Shown here: positions 11,101-23,100 of the stretch, one piece after another
Layout of the letters: every line of letters begins with the position of its first letter
Numbering within the stretch: position 1 is the stretch's first letter
Assembly: GCA_030620095.1 (NCBI GenBank)
Contig: JAUTXW010002182.1
Location: 186,001-250,000 of the forward strand
Direction of reading: 5' to 3'
From: Kuschelorhynchus macadamiae
Taxonomy: Eukaryota; Arthropoda; Insecta; Coleoptera; Curculionidae
DNA length: 64,000 nucleotides
Notes under the pieces: generated by a model
The model's input: the letters and a program-made list of their open reading frames with translations, nothing else
Database searches by the model: none
Told to the model about the DNA's origin: nothing
Position numbers and translations under genes: made by a program

Positions 11101-14100
11101 AGGAAACAAATTGTTCAATCTGCTGTAGCTGAACACTAGCGTAACACTGGCTATTTCATAAATGTAAAGGAAACCAAGGTTCTAGCGTCGGTTCCGGGTT
11201 TTTATAAACGAAAAGTTAGAGAATCTATTGAAATATTTAAACATACAAAAAATTTCAGTAGAGATATGGGTTATGGTCTACATCACACGAGAAAACCGAT
11301 CAAAAGATCCCCGAAGATCGAATAGTAATTCCAATTTGACACGGTCTAATCCCAAGAACCATGATTTCTTAATTGACCAAAGCCGTGAAAGCTTCCGTTC
11401 TATATTTATTTGGACTATTAGAAGATGTTCCTTTAGATTTGAGACGGAATATGTGGATTCTACATGATGGAGCTCCGCTATATTTTAAGCGAGACGCTCA
11501 AGAACATTTAAATAATGAGTTTCCTAATAAATGGGCAGGGCGCAATGGACCCATTTCTTGGCCTGCACGCTCCCCGGATTTATCGTCCTGTGATTTTTTC
11601 CTCTGGGGCTGTTTAAAACAGTTGGTTTATCAAAATGGAGAAATAGATACTGTACAGAACGCATCGAATGTGATGTTACTCGTGGACACCGAGATTTTAT
11701 TTTTGAAGCCTGTAGTGCTTCATGGATATGCCGAGTAAGACTTTGCATTGACAGTTGATTCCTACGTAATACTCGATTTTTGTGCAAAATTTGAGATAAA
11801 TTGGATAAGTAGTTTTTTCACTAGGCTGCCATTTTGTTTTGCCATATTAATTTTTTACCAAAATGTTAACAGGTCATCCCCCATGTGAGTCTTAATTTTT
11901 GACCAAAATTTGAAAACAATCGGGTAAGTAGTTTTTTAGCTATAACGAGCACAGACATACCGACAGACTGAGAGACCGACAAACAGACAGACAGATAGAC
12001 ATCTAAGGATCCTCAAACTTAAAAATCTCATAGGGCGAATTTTTTACTATTGCAATACCTCCCTTGAACGAAGGAAGTAAAAATTACTTAGATAGAGAAT
12101 ACGAGGGAAGACTTTAGACCTATTATGTTTTTAACACATACATTAAAGTCAATTTGTGCTTATGGTAAAAAAATTCCTACTATGTTTATGAAAGTAGAGG
12201 TAAATTATTTATTTTGTATTTTTGTAAAAATGTTTTTTTAGTTCAATTATTGCTATTTTTAGTTAGTTTTAGTTTGTTTGTTTGTAGTAAAAAAATTCCT
12301 ACTATGTTAATGAAAGTAGAGGTAAAATATTTATTTTGTATTTTTGTAAAAATGTTTTTTTAGTTCAAATATTGCTACTTTTAGAGGTCTGGTGAGTTAT
12401 AGGTTGTATCGATTAAATAATAAAAATCTACTTGAAACACATACCTTATTGTACAAAGCAACAGCGAAACCAAACTGAGCATATGCGTAGTAATAATACA
12501 AAGTATCTGTTGTTTTATCAAATTTTGTCGCTAAAACAAAAACAATATATAAAAATTATAAGTATAAATAATTGTTTCTTTTGATTGCTATTTTCTTGGT
12601 GATATTTAAAAAACAATATAGGTATGAATGAAAATAGGAAATAGTACCCAAGCAGCATACCGACGCACAGAAGGCAAAAATCCAAAATTAGAAAATAAAA
12701 AGTCAAATATTGAACATTACGTTTTTTGTCCTTCAAATGCATCATTGAATGCTTAATATGTCCCTACAAACATATTTGTTTGTTTTGAATTTTTCGGGTA
12801 ACTTATTTTATAGTAGGCTCTGGAAAAATAGTAAGTATATTAAACGTCAAATAGTTTCTATTATTTATTGATAATTAACGTCAAAATCAGGTTCTTGTTT
12901 TGTGAGCTTAGAAAGTAATTTAGTTTTTGCAACAATAGTATGGTAAATATGCAAGGTAAGTACATTTTATTATCTAGTATTTTTTATATAACCAAACGTT
13001 TGTTATATATTTTACTTCCACATCCCTTCAGGATGGGAAGTATAGTATTTTTGTTATATGTTATAAGTTGGTAAAGCATATTATTGTCAAATTACACTCA
13101 ATTACAGTTAAATCGACCGGTATACTGTTGAGATATATTCGGTTAATCAAATCACACTAAAATCAGCTGCAACAAATTGCAATAAATGCTGTTTTTATAA
13201 CCTTTTATTTAACTTGACAATGTTGACGTATATGCTTTGGACAAATTTTAATTAACATTTGACCAACTTTTACGTACTTACCCGATTACCTTTAAATGTG
13301 GTATGTGGCATGATACAATAAATACAAGGTATGTCAGCTGCTTACGTCACGCGTGTGACACGGCAGGCAAGGGCATCTTGATTATTTTATTCATAAAGCT
13401 TTTAAGGTAACTTTAAATGTTTTAAATATTATTTTAACCATCTGTAGACTTTATAAAGCTTAAAATACAGATATTTATAAAATTACGACAATAAAATAAG
13501 TTTAAACTCAATATTCGTGTTTTCCATTTAAATACATAACAAAAGGCAAACGCTTGCAACCTTAGACAAGGAATTCCTTGTCTAAGCTTGCAACACGCGT
13601 GACGTCACAAGCGGAATCCAACCTCGCGTTGCGTGGTAGATTTAGTTTTGGGACATAACAATATTATGATGTCATGAAGTTGACAACTCCCCCTCTAATT
13701 GGGTGGAGAGGGGTAACATATAAACACGAGTATAGACATGTTCGTTCAAAATTGGTACAAATGCGTATTTAGGAGCGCACATTACGAATTTTAAAAAATG
13801 CGGTTTTTGCAAAGTTTTATAAAACTGACCGATAATAAAACTGTCCGCAAATGGTTCGTTTCCAAAATACAGGGTCAATGGTAAAGTTTTGAAAAAAAAT
13901 ATTTTTTTACCTTGCATATTTACCATACTATTGTTGCAAAAACTAAATTACTTTCTAAGCTCACAAAACAAGAACCTGATTTTGACGTTAATTATCAACA
14001 AATAATAGAAACTATTTGACGTTTAATATACTTACTATTTTTCCAGAGCCTACTATAAAATAAGTTACCCGAAAAATTCAAAACAAACAAATATGTTTGT

Positions 14101-17100
14101 AGGGACATATTAAGCATTCAATGATGCATTTGAAGGACAAAAAACGTAATGTTCAATATTTGACTTTTTATTTTCCAATTTTGGATTTTTGCCTTCTGTG
14201 CGGCGTCATCGTGCGGGGTGGTACGTACAGGGTGGTCCACTTAAGATGCTCCTATACTTTATCTCAATAAATAAGACTAATATCTTCTTCTGGAAAAAAA
14301 AACTAAATACAAAAAGTATTTGACCCTAAGTATATATTTTATTTATAATATTTTTATGTATACAGGGTGTTCCATCGTCCCAGGACAGTAACCAACTTTT
14401 TTCTTTTTATTGAAATGGTATGAGTATTTTTAAAAATTCTAATTCTACGCTTGATTTTGAGTATTTTTTGTCATCATAGCATACGAAATTTTGAGTAGTT
14501 TTTGAGAAAAATTAACTTTTCAAATTTTTTTCGGAAAAACAGATTTTTGGAAAAATGTGATTTTTTCACACTTGAAGACTAAAATTGTGAATTTTGGTTA
14601 TGGATCCATGGGAGTGGTTAATATTTAATACTCTGACCTATCAAGAGCGAAAATCTATTATACAGGATTGTCACAAATGACCATCAAAAAAAATGTTTTT
14701 GTAACTAAAAAAACTTAATTTTTTTAAATGGAACACACTGTATTTAGCACTTTTATTGTGTTTAGGATTTAATTCTGTATCATTCCATATATATAGTTTA
14801 TGTTCCAAAAATTAGTAGTTTAGAAGTTGTGACTAATTTTCTATAATAATTCAGGTATTTTTGTTAAAAATCTAACTAAACCTAAGTAATATCCTAATTT
14901 AAGTTTTTTTTAACATTATAATTATATTTAACATTAAATCAACAAGTAATGCAAGAAAGAAAGTAACTAATTACTTATTACAAAACATTTTCGACACAAC
15001 CCTCGTCTTTGGCAATACAAGTAGTATAATATTACTTAATTTTACAAGATATCCATATAAAAACAAAACTAGTAAAATTGTTGCCTGGACACCAATAAAT
15101 ATACAGTTTTTATTTGACATTTAGTTGCCTCTAACTCTTTTTAAAGGAAAAATGGCTTTATACAGTATCCAAGAGCGTTGAAATCTTCATGAATGTTACA
15201 TAAGAAATAATAAGAGGCCAGCATTAGCCCTGCGGGTGTATCGGTTGTTGTATCCTGCAAGACGGGTACCCACGAAACATATTTTTTCACGAATTGTTCG
15301 TGATCTTGAACGTGGAGTCGTAATTAATAAACAAAAATTGTCCTAACAGAAGAAAAGCAATTAGGAATTCTCCTGTATTTTGAAGAAAACAACGAAAATT
15401 CGCAAAGAGATGCATCCCGAGATCTACCGGGAATTAGTAAGACTTGTGTTCAAAGGACTCTAACTGATATCGTTCAAATTTTTACCAGTTCAGGAATTAT
15501 CCCAACAGGTTTCTCAAACAAGGCTTTTTTATTGTTCTCTCATGATGGACCACCATTTTGAAACTGACATTTTTAAAAATATTTTATTTACCGATGAGGC
15601 AATTTTCAATACGGCCGGCATGTTCAACCGAAAAAATACTCATTACTGGAATAACTCAAATGAACATCGTGTAAAAGAAATGAAAAAACAGGGTCGGAGA
15701 AGTGTTTATGTGTGGTGTGGTATTATCCGTGATCGAATAATAGGTCCAGTATTTTATGACTTTGTTCTGAATGGTGAAAGGTATTTAAATTTGTTGGAGA
15801 ACGAAATATTTCGGTTAACTGACAATCTGCTGAACGATATTAAAGAAGGGCTTGTTTATCAACAAGATAGTGCTCCATATCACACTGTAGTGCCTGTTAG
15901 AAATTGTTTGAATCGACGGTTTCCATTTTGGATTGGTCGGTACGGGACCATAGATTGGCCAGCGAGGAGCCCCGACTTAACACCCCTGGATTTTTTTATG
16001 GGGCAACCTAAAAAACGAGGTGTATAAAAATAGGTGTAATACTGTTCAAGATTTAAAAAGGAGAATTAGGCAAGAGGTAGAAAGACTTAATGCAACAGAC
16101 GCGGTTAGAAATGCTATTGCGATTGAAACCATGTATACTACTTGCATTACTTGTTGATTTAATGTTGAATTTAATTATAACGTTAAAAAAACTTAGAATA
16201 GGATATTATTTAGGTTTAGTTAGATTTTTAACAAAAATACCCGAATTGTTATAGAAAATTGGTCATAACTTCTAAACTACTAATTTTTGGAACATAAACT
16301 ATATATATGGAATGATATAGAATTAAATCCTAAACACAATAAAAGTGCTAAATACAGTGTGTTCCATTTAAAAAAATTAAGTTTTTTTAGTTACATTTTT
16401 TTTTTTTGATGGTCGTTTGTGACCACTTTGTATAATGGATTTTCGCTCTTGATAGGTCAGAGTATTAAATATTAACCTCTCCCATGGATCCATAACCAAA
16501 ATTCACAATTTTAGTCTTCAAGTGTGAAAAATATCACATTTTTCCAAAAACCTGTTTTTCCGAAAAAAATTAAAAAAGTTAATTTTTCTCAAAAACTACT
16601 CAAAATTTCGTAGATGATGACAAAAAATACTCAAAATCAAGCGTAGAATTAGAATTTCTAAAAATATTCATACCATTTCATTAAAAAGAAAAAAGTTGGT
16701 TACTGTCCTGGTACAATAGAACACCCTGTATATATAAAAATATAATAAATAAAGAATATACTTAGGGTCAAATGCTTTTTGTATTTAACTTTTTCTTCTG
16801 AGTGTCCTATTTATTGAGATAAAGTATAGGAGCATCTTAAGTGGACCACCCTGTATATGACCTTTAAGATTAGGGCTTTAACTCAACTTGACATATTTTT
16901 TTGTACACCCTACGGACGGTTTCTGGATACTACCAACACTACAGTTTATGAAAAATTAAGATCTAAGGGCTCTCTAGCAAGAAAAGTTTACGTCCAACTG
17001 TCAATAAAAACGTACAGATCAATATGTAAGAAATTCAATTTTTTTTTCAAAAAAAAAACATATTTCAAAAAAGATTAAAAATTTTAAAAAACATTTCAAA

Positions 17101-20100
17101 TTGTTTTTTACACTTTCACCAAGAATTTAGCTGATGTAGGAAACCATATTTTAATAAGTACAAAATTAAAAATTCCCAGTTATGCTAGTTTCAGTCAAAC
17201 ACTTACGTGAAACTCCAGAAATTCTGTACGCTGGTATGCTGCGATAAGCCTCTTTTACGTTTGCAGAGTTCCTGCGAAACACACATTTCCCATAAAGATA
17301 GGATTTTTTATCGTCAGCATTTACTCGAAATGGTGTTCTAGGAGAGCAAGCCTAAAATGAAAAATTCGTTAAACAGTTAAACACTAATAAAAGTATTTAT
17401 CTATTTAAGAAATCATGGTTTTTGGGATTAGACCGTGTCAAATTGGAATTACTATCCGACGTTTCGCCTTCTATTGCACGAGGCATCTTCAGGGATCTTT
17501 ACTCCACGAGATCTGAACACTGAATGATCTCGAAGAGATTCAGGTGGGATTTTATACCTGACTTGTGCTTGCCGAACCGTGACTCTGTGTTAAGATCGGT
17601 TTCCACGTGTTATGTAGACCGTAACCCCTATTAAAATTTTTTGTATGTTTAAATATTTCAATAGATTCTCTAACTTTTCGTTTATAAAAACATGGAACCG
17701 ACGCTAGAACCTTGGTTTCCTTTACATTTATGAAATGGCCAGTGTTATGCTGGTGTTCAGCTACAGCAGACTAAACAATTTGTTTCTTTTTAATACATCG
17801 TTCATGTTCCTTAAGTCTAGTTGATATTGAGCGTCCTGTTTCTCCCACATACACTTCTCCACAGGAGCAAGGAATTTTATATAGTCCTTCTGTTTGGAAA
17901 GGTACGAGATCTTTCGGGGATAGCAAGCATTGTCCAATCTTCTTATGTGTATTGAAGATTGTACGTATGTTGGACCGCCAAAGTAATCGTCCTATTATGT
18001 CTGTAGTGCCATGTATGTAGGGAAGAACCACACTACCTAATGGTGGCTCTCTATCATTCTCCTTTGGTGGAGTTGGTTTACTATTTCTTTTAATTGAACG
18101 CGTAATATCTTCAGTGCAATAGCCATTCCCTCTGAGAGTTTCGGTCAGTTCCGATGTTTCCGATGTTAAAGAATCTTGATCAGAAATCGACATAGCTCTG
18201 AATACTAGTGAGTTAATAACCGATTTCTTTTGTGCTGGATGGTGATGAGAATTTGCATTTAAGTATCTATTTGTATGCGTCGGTTTTCTATACACCGAAT
18301 GTCCTAATGTACCATTTTCCTTCCTTTGAACACATACATCTAGAAAAGGAATTGTTCCATTGGATTCAATTTCCATCGTGAATTTGATATTATGATGGTG
18401 CTGATTAAGGTGGTTCAGAAATATGAAAAGATTATCCTGTCCATGAGGCCAAACCACAAAAGTATCATCTACATATCTAAACCAGTGCTTCGGTTTTAGT
18501 GGAGCGGATGTTAGAGCAATATCCTCAAAGGTTTCCATAAAGCTATTCGCTACCAAAGGTGATAGAGGAGATCCTATAGCTGTCCCTGAAGTTTTTTCAT
18601 AAAAAGTTCCTTGAAAAATTAAATAAGTAGATGTAAGACAAGCTTCCACTAGGTCTATTAAGTTTTTATCAAGATTATTATTATCCAGATATAAAAGCCC
18701 GCCTGAATCTCTTCAAGCTCATTCAGTGTTCAGATCTCGTGTTGTTTTCATTATTTTTATATATAGGGTGTAATATGATACAAGGTTTTTTGCAAATTTT
18801 TGAAACGCCCTGTAGAATAACGTAACTTCAGGAACGACTAACAAGTCTTCAAAAAGATCTAGTAGCCTTGGAAATTAAAACTGCCAGAAGGTCATTTGTG
18901 TTTTGTTAGCTTGCCATCATATGTCAAACAGAGGTCAGATAATGAGTTCAATAAAACCTAGGTCTCTTAAATGAAACAACGCTTTTTACAAAAATGTAAC
19001 GTTTTAATTAAGAGTAAATAAATAAAGATTAATTACAAATCCCAATTTAGGACTAAAAAATAAACAACTAATATCTGGTATTTCCACTTCTAGCTCTAAT
19101 TACTGATTCTACACACCTTGGCATACTTCTTATTAATCGTGCCTCTTGTGGAATATTATTGTTTCACTATTCTACAAGCGCCATGCCAACTTCTTCTAAG
19201 TTCTGTGGTCATTTTCTTAAGCATTAGCCCAGTTGGTCCCATAAATGGTCTATTGGGTTTAAGTCTGGGCTTCTCTCAGGCCAGTCTGGTTAACCTTCTA
19301 TGTCATTATTATCCAAATACTCAGTTACAATAGGTTCAACGTGGAGTGGCGCATTGTCATGTATAAAAATGAAGTCTGGGCCTTTAAGGTGGGCAAACGG
19401 AATAACGTACTGCTCTAGTACGTCGATATATCTCTGAGCATTTACATTTCTTGGTAGCACACAAAGTTCCGTACAATGATCTATAGAAATTCCTTCCCAT
19501 ACCATCACTGTACCACCTCCGAATTTTTCTTTTTCTATAAGCATTTTTTGTTCTTGACTCGACAGAAAATAAAACCTTGAACCACTGCTCCTCATACCAC
19601 TATACCTGCTCATTGGCGAAATTTATGCGAGTCCTTCGATGTGCGCGAAGCGGGTAACCTGTCATCAGACTGTAACCTGTCATGACCAGATTCTTCTTGT
19701 ATATTGCCCACTCTAAAGAAACCTTTGTCTTGCTCTTTTGGCGGTCGCTTCTAACGCAGCGTAACTAACACTGTTGCCTTCATCTACTTAACCAATAATT
19801 TTGGCTATATTCTATGGAGTTACTTGTCTAGCCATTATAACTATTGGATTAGTTCAGGGTGCATTTTTGACGACGTTTTATGTTTCAGCCAATCAGAGGC
19901 TTTTAAGGGGGCAGTTCTTGTTAATTTAGGTGTCGACCTTTTTTCTGAATTCTAAATCAAGAGTTAGTCTGCGTCAAAGTTCTGTTTGTTACAATTGATT
20001 TCAAATTCAAAGTTGAAGGTTTACGAAAGATATTTTATTTTGCTTACTGGGAATAGTTTTTACGTATTTTCAAGAGTTAAATTTATGGTTTATTTAAAGA

Positions 20101-23100
20101 TTTTTGGTTTATTTTCTTTTGCACTCAGTATTCAAGGCAAGAGCGACTAAATTTGAATAACTGTTACACTGAAAATAATAAAAGTCCGGCACTTGAATTA
20201 AGAGAGTATCGCCGAATATTTCCCATGGCAAGGATACCAGACAAGAACATTTTTGACAACATTTGTATCGATTTATCAACTCATGGAGTTTTGAAATAAA
20301 AAGGGATAGTTTTATTATATTTCATTGAATATCCTACCAACTCTTTAAGAGATGCACAAAAAGAATTGAATTTTTCCATGGCCAACATACATCGAGTATT
20401 AAAAGAAAAGAAAATATCCCCATATAAGTTTAAGTGAAGTGAAAATATTCGTAACTTGTTTCACTTTATAGATATCAAAATAGGGTTTTCACCAATCGAT
20501 TTAGAAAGAATGAATCTATAACTGGTAATAATTTCAAAATTGTGTGACGATCATAAGTTTTCAAAAAAAAATGTAGATTTTAGGATAAAATTGCGAATGT
20601 ATCGCGTGTAGCGGTCCCGAAGAAACGTAATATCTCGAAAAGTAAATAAGTTAGAGGGATACGGTTTGCGTTGTTTTGTTAAGAAATAATCACTTTAAAA
20701 CATGTTATAAAGAGTTAGTGCAGAGTTAATAAGAAATTTGAAAAAAAAAATTCAAAGTGAAAATTTAATCATATCTTCGAAAATATTAATCCCCTCGTGC
20801 GTTTCTATATATTTTTTGCATTCAGCAGCTCAAAATACTCTTATAACCATATATTTTCTGAGCATTTTCGAAAAAAAATTTTTTTTCAAAAAAAAAAGAT
20901 CCATGCAAAATTTTCGAAAAATTTTTTGGTTCGGTATTTTGCTGAAACATCGTTTATATACTAATTTGATGCCGTAGAAACCGAAAAAAACATCAGTTTG
21001 GTCGTAGAATGTGCGGTTGATTTTTCACAGCCCGCGGAAAATCGGAAAATTTGCGATTTTACAAGGTCTCGCGAAAATATTCGTAACTTTTTTTCCTTTT
21101 CAGATATCAAAATGCAGTTTTTACCAATCGATTTAGAAAGAATGAATCTATAATTGATAATAATTTCAAAATTTTGTGACGATTATAAGTTTTCGTAAAA
21201 TGTGGTGGGTTTTACGATAAAATTGCGAATGTATCGCGTGCAGCGGTCCCGAAGAAAGTTAATATCTCGAAAAGTAAATCAGTTAGAGGGATACGGTTTG
21301 CGTTGTTTTATTAAGAAATAATCGCTTTAAAACACGTTATAAAGAGTTAGTGAGGAGTTGATGGGAAATTTAAAAAAAAAAATTCAAAGTGAAAATTTAA
21401 TCATATCTTCGAAAATATTAATCCCTCGTGCGTTTCTATATGTTTTTTGCATTCAGCAGCTCAAAATACTCTTATAAACATATATTTTCAAAGCATTTTC
21501 GAAAAAAAATTTTTTTTGAAAAAAAAAGATCCATGCATATGCATGCAAAATTTTCGAAAAATTTTTTGGTTCGAGATTTTGCTGAAACATCGTTTATATA
21601 CTAATTTGATGCCGTAGAAACCGAAAATAACATCAATTTGGTCGTAGGATGTGCGGTTGAATTTTTACGGTCCGCGGAAAATCGGAAAATTCGCTATTTT
21701 ATAAGGTCTCGCGAAAATATTCGTAACTTTTTTCCCTTCATAGATGTCAAAATGCTGTTTTCACCAATCGATTCAGAAAGAATAAATCTATAACTGATAA
21801 TAATTTTAAATTTTACATGATGATTATCAGTTTTCGAAAAATATGGGAGATTTTACGATAAAATTGCAACCGTAAGGCGTGCAGCGGTGCGGAAAAAAAT
21901 TAATATCTCGACAAATGAAAAAAAAGGGATCCAGTTTGCGTTGTTTGAGTTTAAGGATTTTAAGTAATTCCGTCATTTACTAGATTTAAATACTTTTTTG
22001 TTATTAATTTTAAGTATTATTTTTGTACAGGGTGTCCCACATAAGATCCTCTATCCCCTTATCTCGAAAGATATACAATTTAGGAAAAAAAGTTATATCT
22101 AAAGTGTTATTGTTTTTAAGTGAACTTTTATATTATATACCTTTTATGTATACAGGGTGCTCAGTTTTTCCTGGTTAGGAGTCAACTCCTAAAAATTAAA
22201 TGGGACACCCTGTATATTATCCTGGATATGGATTCCTCATTAAAAATAAGGGTAAATTTCATTAAGATATTGTATACCTATCTCTCGTCGTTTAGGATAT
22301 AATAGCCGTTTTATTTATTTTTTTGCTAAAAACGTCTATATTTAAGGTAGTAGAAAAAAATATAAGTATATAATATTTGGTGAAGCTGCCATTTTTATAT
22401 TAAAGACAACACCACAATATATAATTTAAGTTGTTTACTTTGACTACAAATTATACAGGGTGATATCAGAAATTCAATCGATCGGAATATATAAAATTAC
22501 TTATAAGTCAATAATCTTAAATGGAACACCCTGTATATTATTGCAGATTTCGATGGTTCACAAAAAATTAAAGTAACTTTGTATATAATAACCTATACCT
22601 ATCTCTAACCGTTTAGAAAATATTCGCTATTAAACTTTTTTTATGCAATAAAAATTACCTTTGGTTTAAATTTAATGACGAAATACGTCACAAATATTTT
22701 TTAACGGGCTGACCATAGTAGATTTTCAACAAAATACTGTAGTTTACAATTTTAACTAAGATGTCTGTATTCTGTATTTCCTGAGAAAATAATTCATTAC
22801 AAATCATAAAATGAAACCAAATATTGCATGTAATTAACTAACGCTGCAAAATCAAAACTGCCATGGAAAACAAATAAAGTGCTTTGGAAACCAACGTAAA
22901 CAATATTTGTCAAATAATATAATAAATTTTGGTTTGTTGTGCGTTAAGTTCATCTTTATCTTATAATGTCTTATACTGCCGAAGAAAGGTTGAACTTATA
23001 TCAGTGTTATCTTCAAAATAACAAAAGCGTTGCACTGACTATAAGAGCATATCATGAAAAGTATCCGGAGAGAAGAATACCGGAAAGATCCATGTTTGGG

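Larger units (their letters stand above)
8988..11402 (+). mobile_element. Penelope-like element, copy A, with partial terminal repeats
   Basis: The left terminal repeat starts about 8988 ('ataaaatcccgcctgaatc'). The block 'ttgacacggtctaatcccaa' through 'gaaagcttccgttctat' recurs at the left (9107-9173) and right (11337-11402), the pLTR arrangement of Penelope elements. The right repeat has lost most of the ribozyme. The element is inserted into a mariner transposase gene. Confidence 0.8.
8538..11752 (+). pseudogene. Mariner-like transposase split by a Penelope element
   Basis: The N-terminal half (8538-8987) carries a DUF4817-type start (MAYVYDNNELVDIILTYGE, CRLYAERFP), a VENDLTANTKSIVAQL segment and a first-D block mutated to LATDDATFG. 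The C-terminal half (11403-11752) carries LLEDVPLDLRRNMW, LHDGAPLYF and WPARSPDLSSCDFFLWG. Between them lies a 2.4-kb Penelope-like element, and roughly 60 codons of transposase appear lost at the junction. Several frameshifts; not functional. Confidence 0.8.
12664..14202. mobile_element. Foldback-type element with 290-bp inverted arms
   Basis: Left arm 12664-12955 ('cgcacagaaggcaaaaatcc' inward) and right arm 13913-14202 are near-perfect reverse complements. The arms stop matching just after 'atggtaaatatgcaaggtaa'. The 0.95-kb centre holds a short minus-strand ORF next to the right arm, a 26-bp palindrome and a second, looser inverted pair around 13335-13375 and 13583-13611 ('acgtcacgcgtg'). 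Superfamily unknown; no target duplication was clear. Confidence 0.7.
17410..18742 (-). mobile_element. Penelope-like element, copy B, 5'-truncated
   Basis: On the minus strand a short terminal-repeat piece (18742-18697, 'gatctgaacactgaatgagc') is fused directly to RT sequence at about 18690. The C-terminal coding part and a full-looking right pLTR with a ribozyme follow (17640-17410). The deletion removed the N-terminal region and RT motif A. Some flanking blocks match copy A closely. Confidence 0.82.

Noticed and set aside
13672..13926. Calling the foldback ORF a transposase
   Set aside because: No catalytic or DNA-binding motif is visible in the 84 codons.
20738..20977. 79-codon ORF in the 640-bp repeat
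   Set aside because: Lys/Phe-rich open frame made by A/T runs; the second repeat unit does not preserve it.
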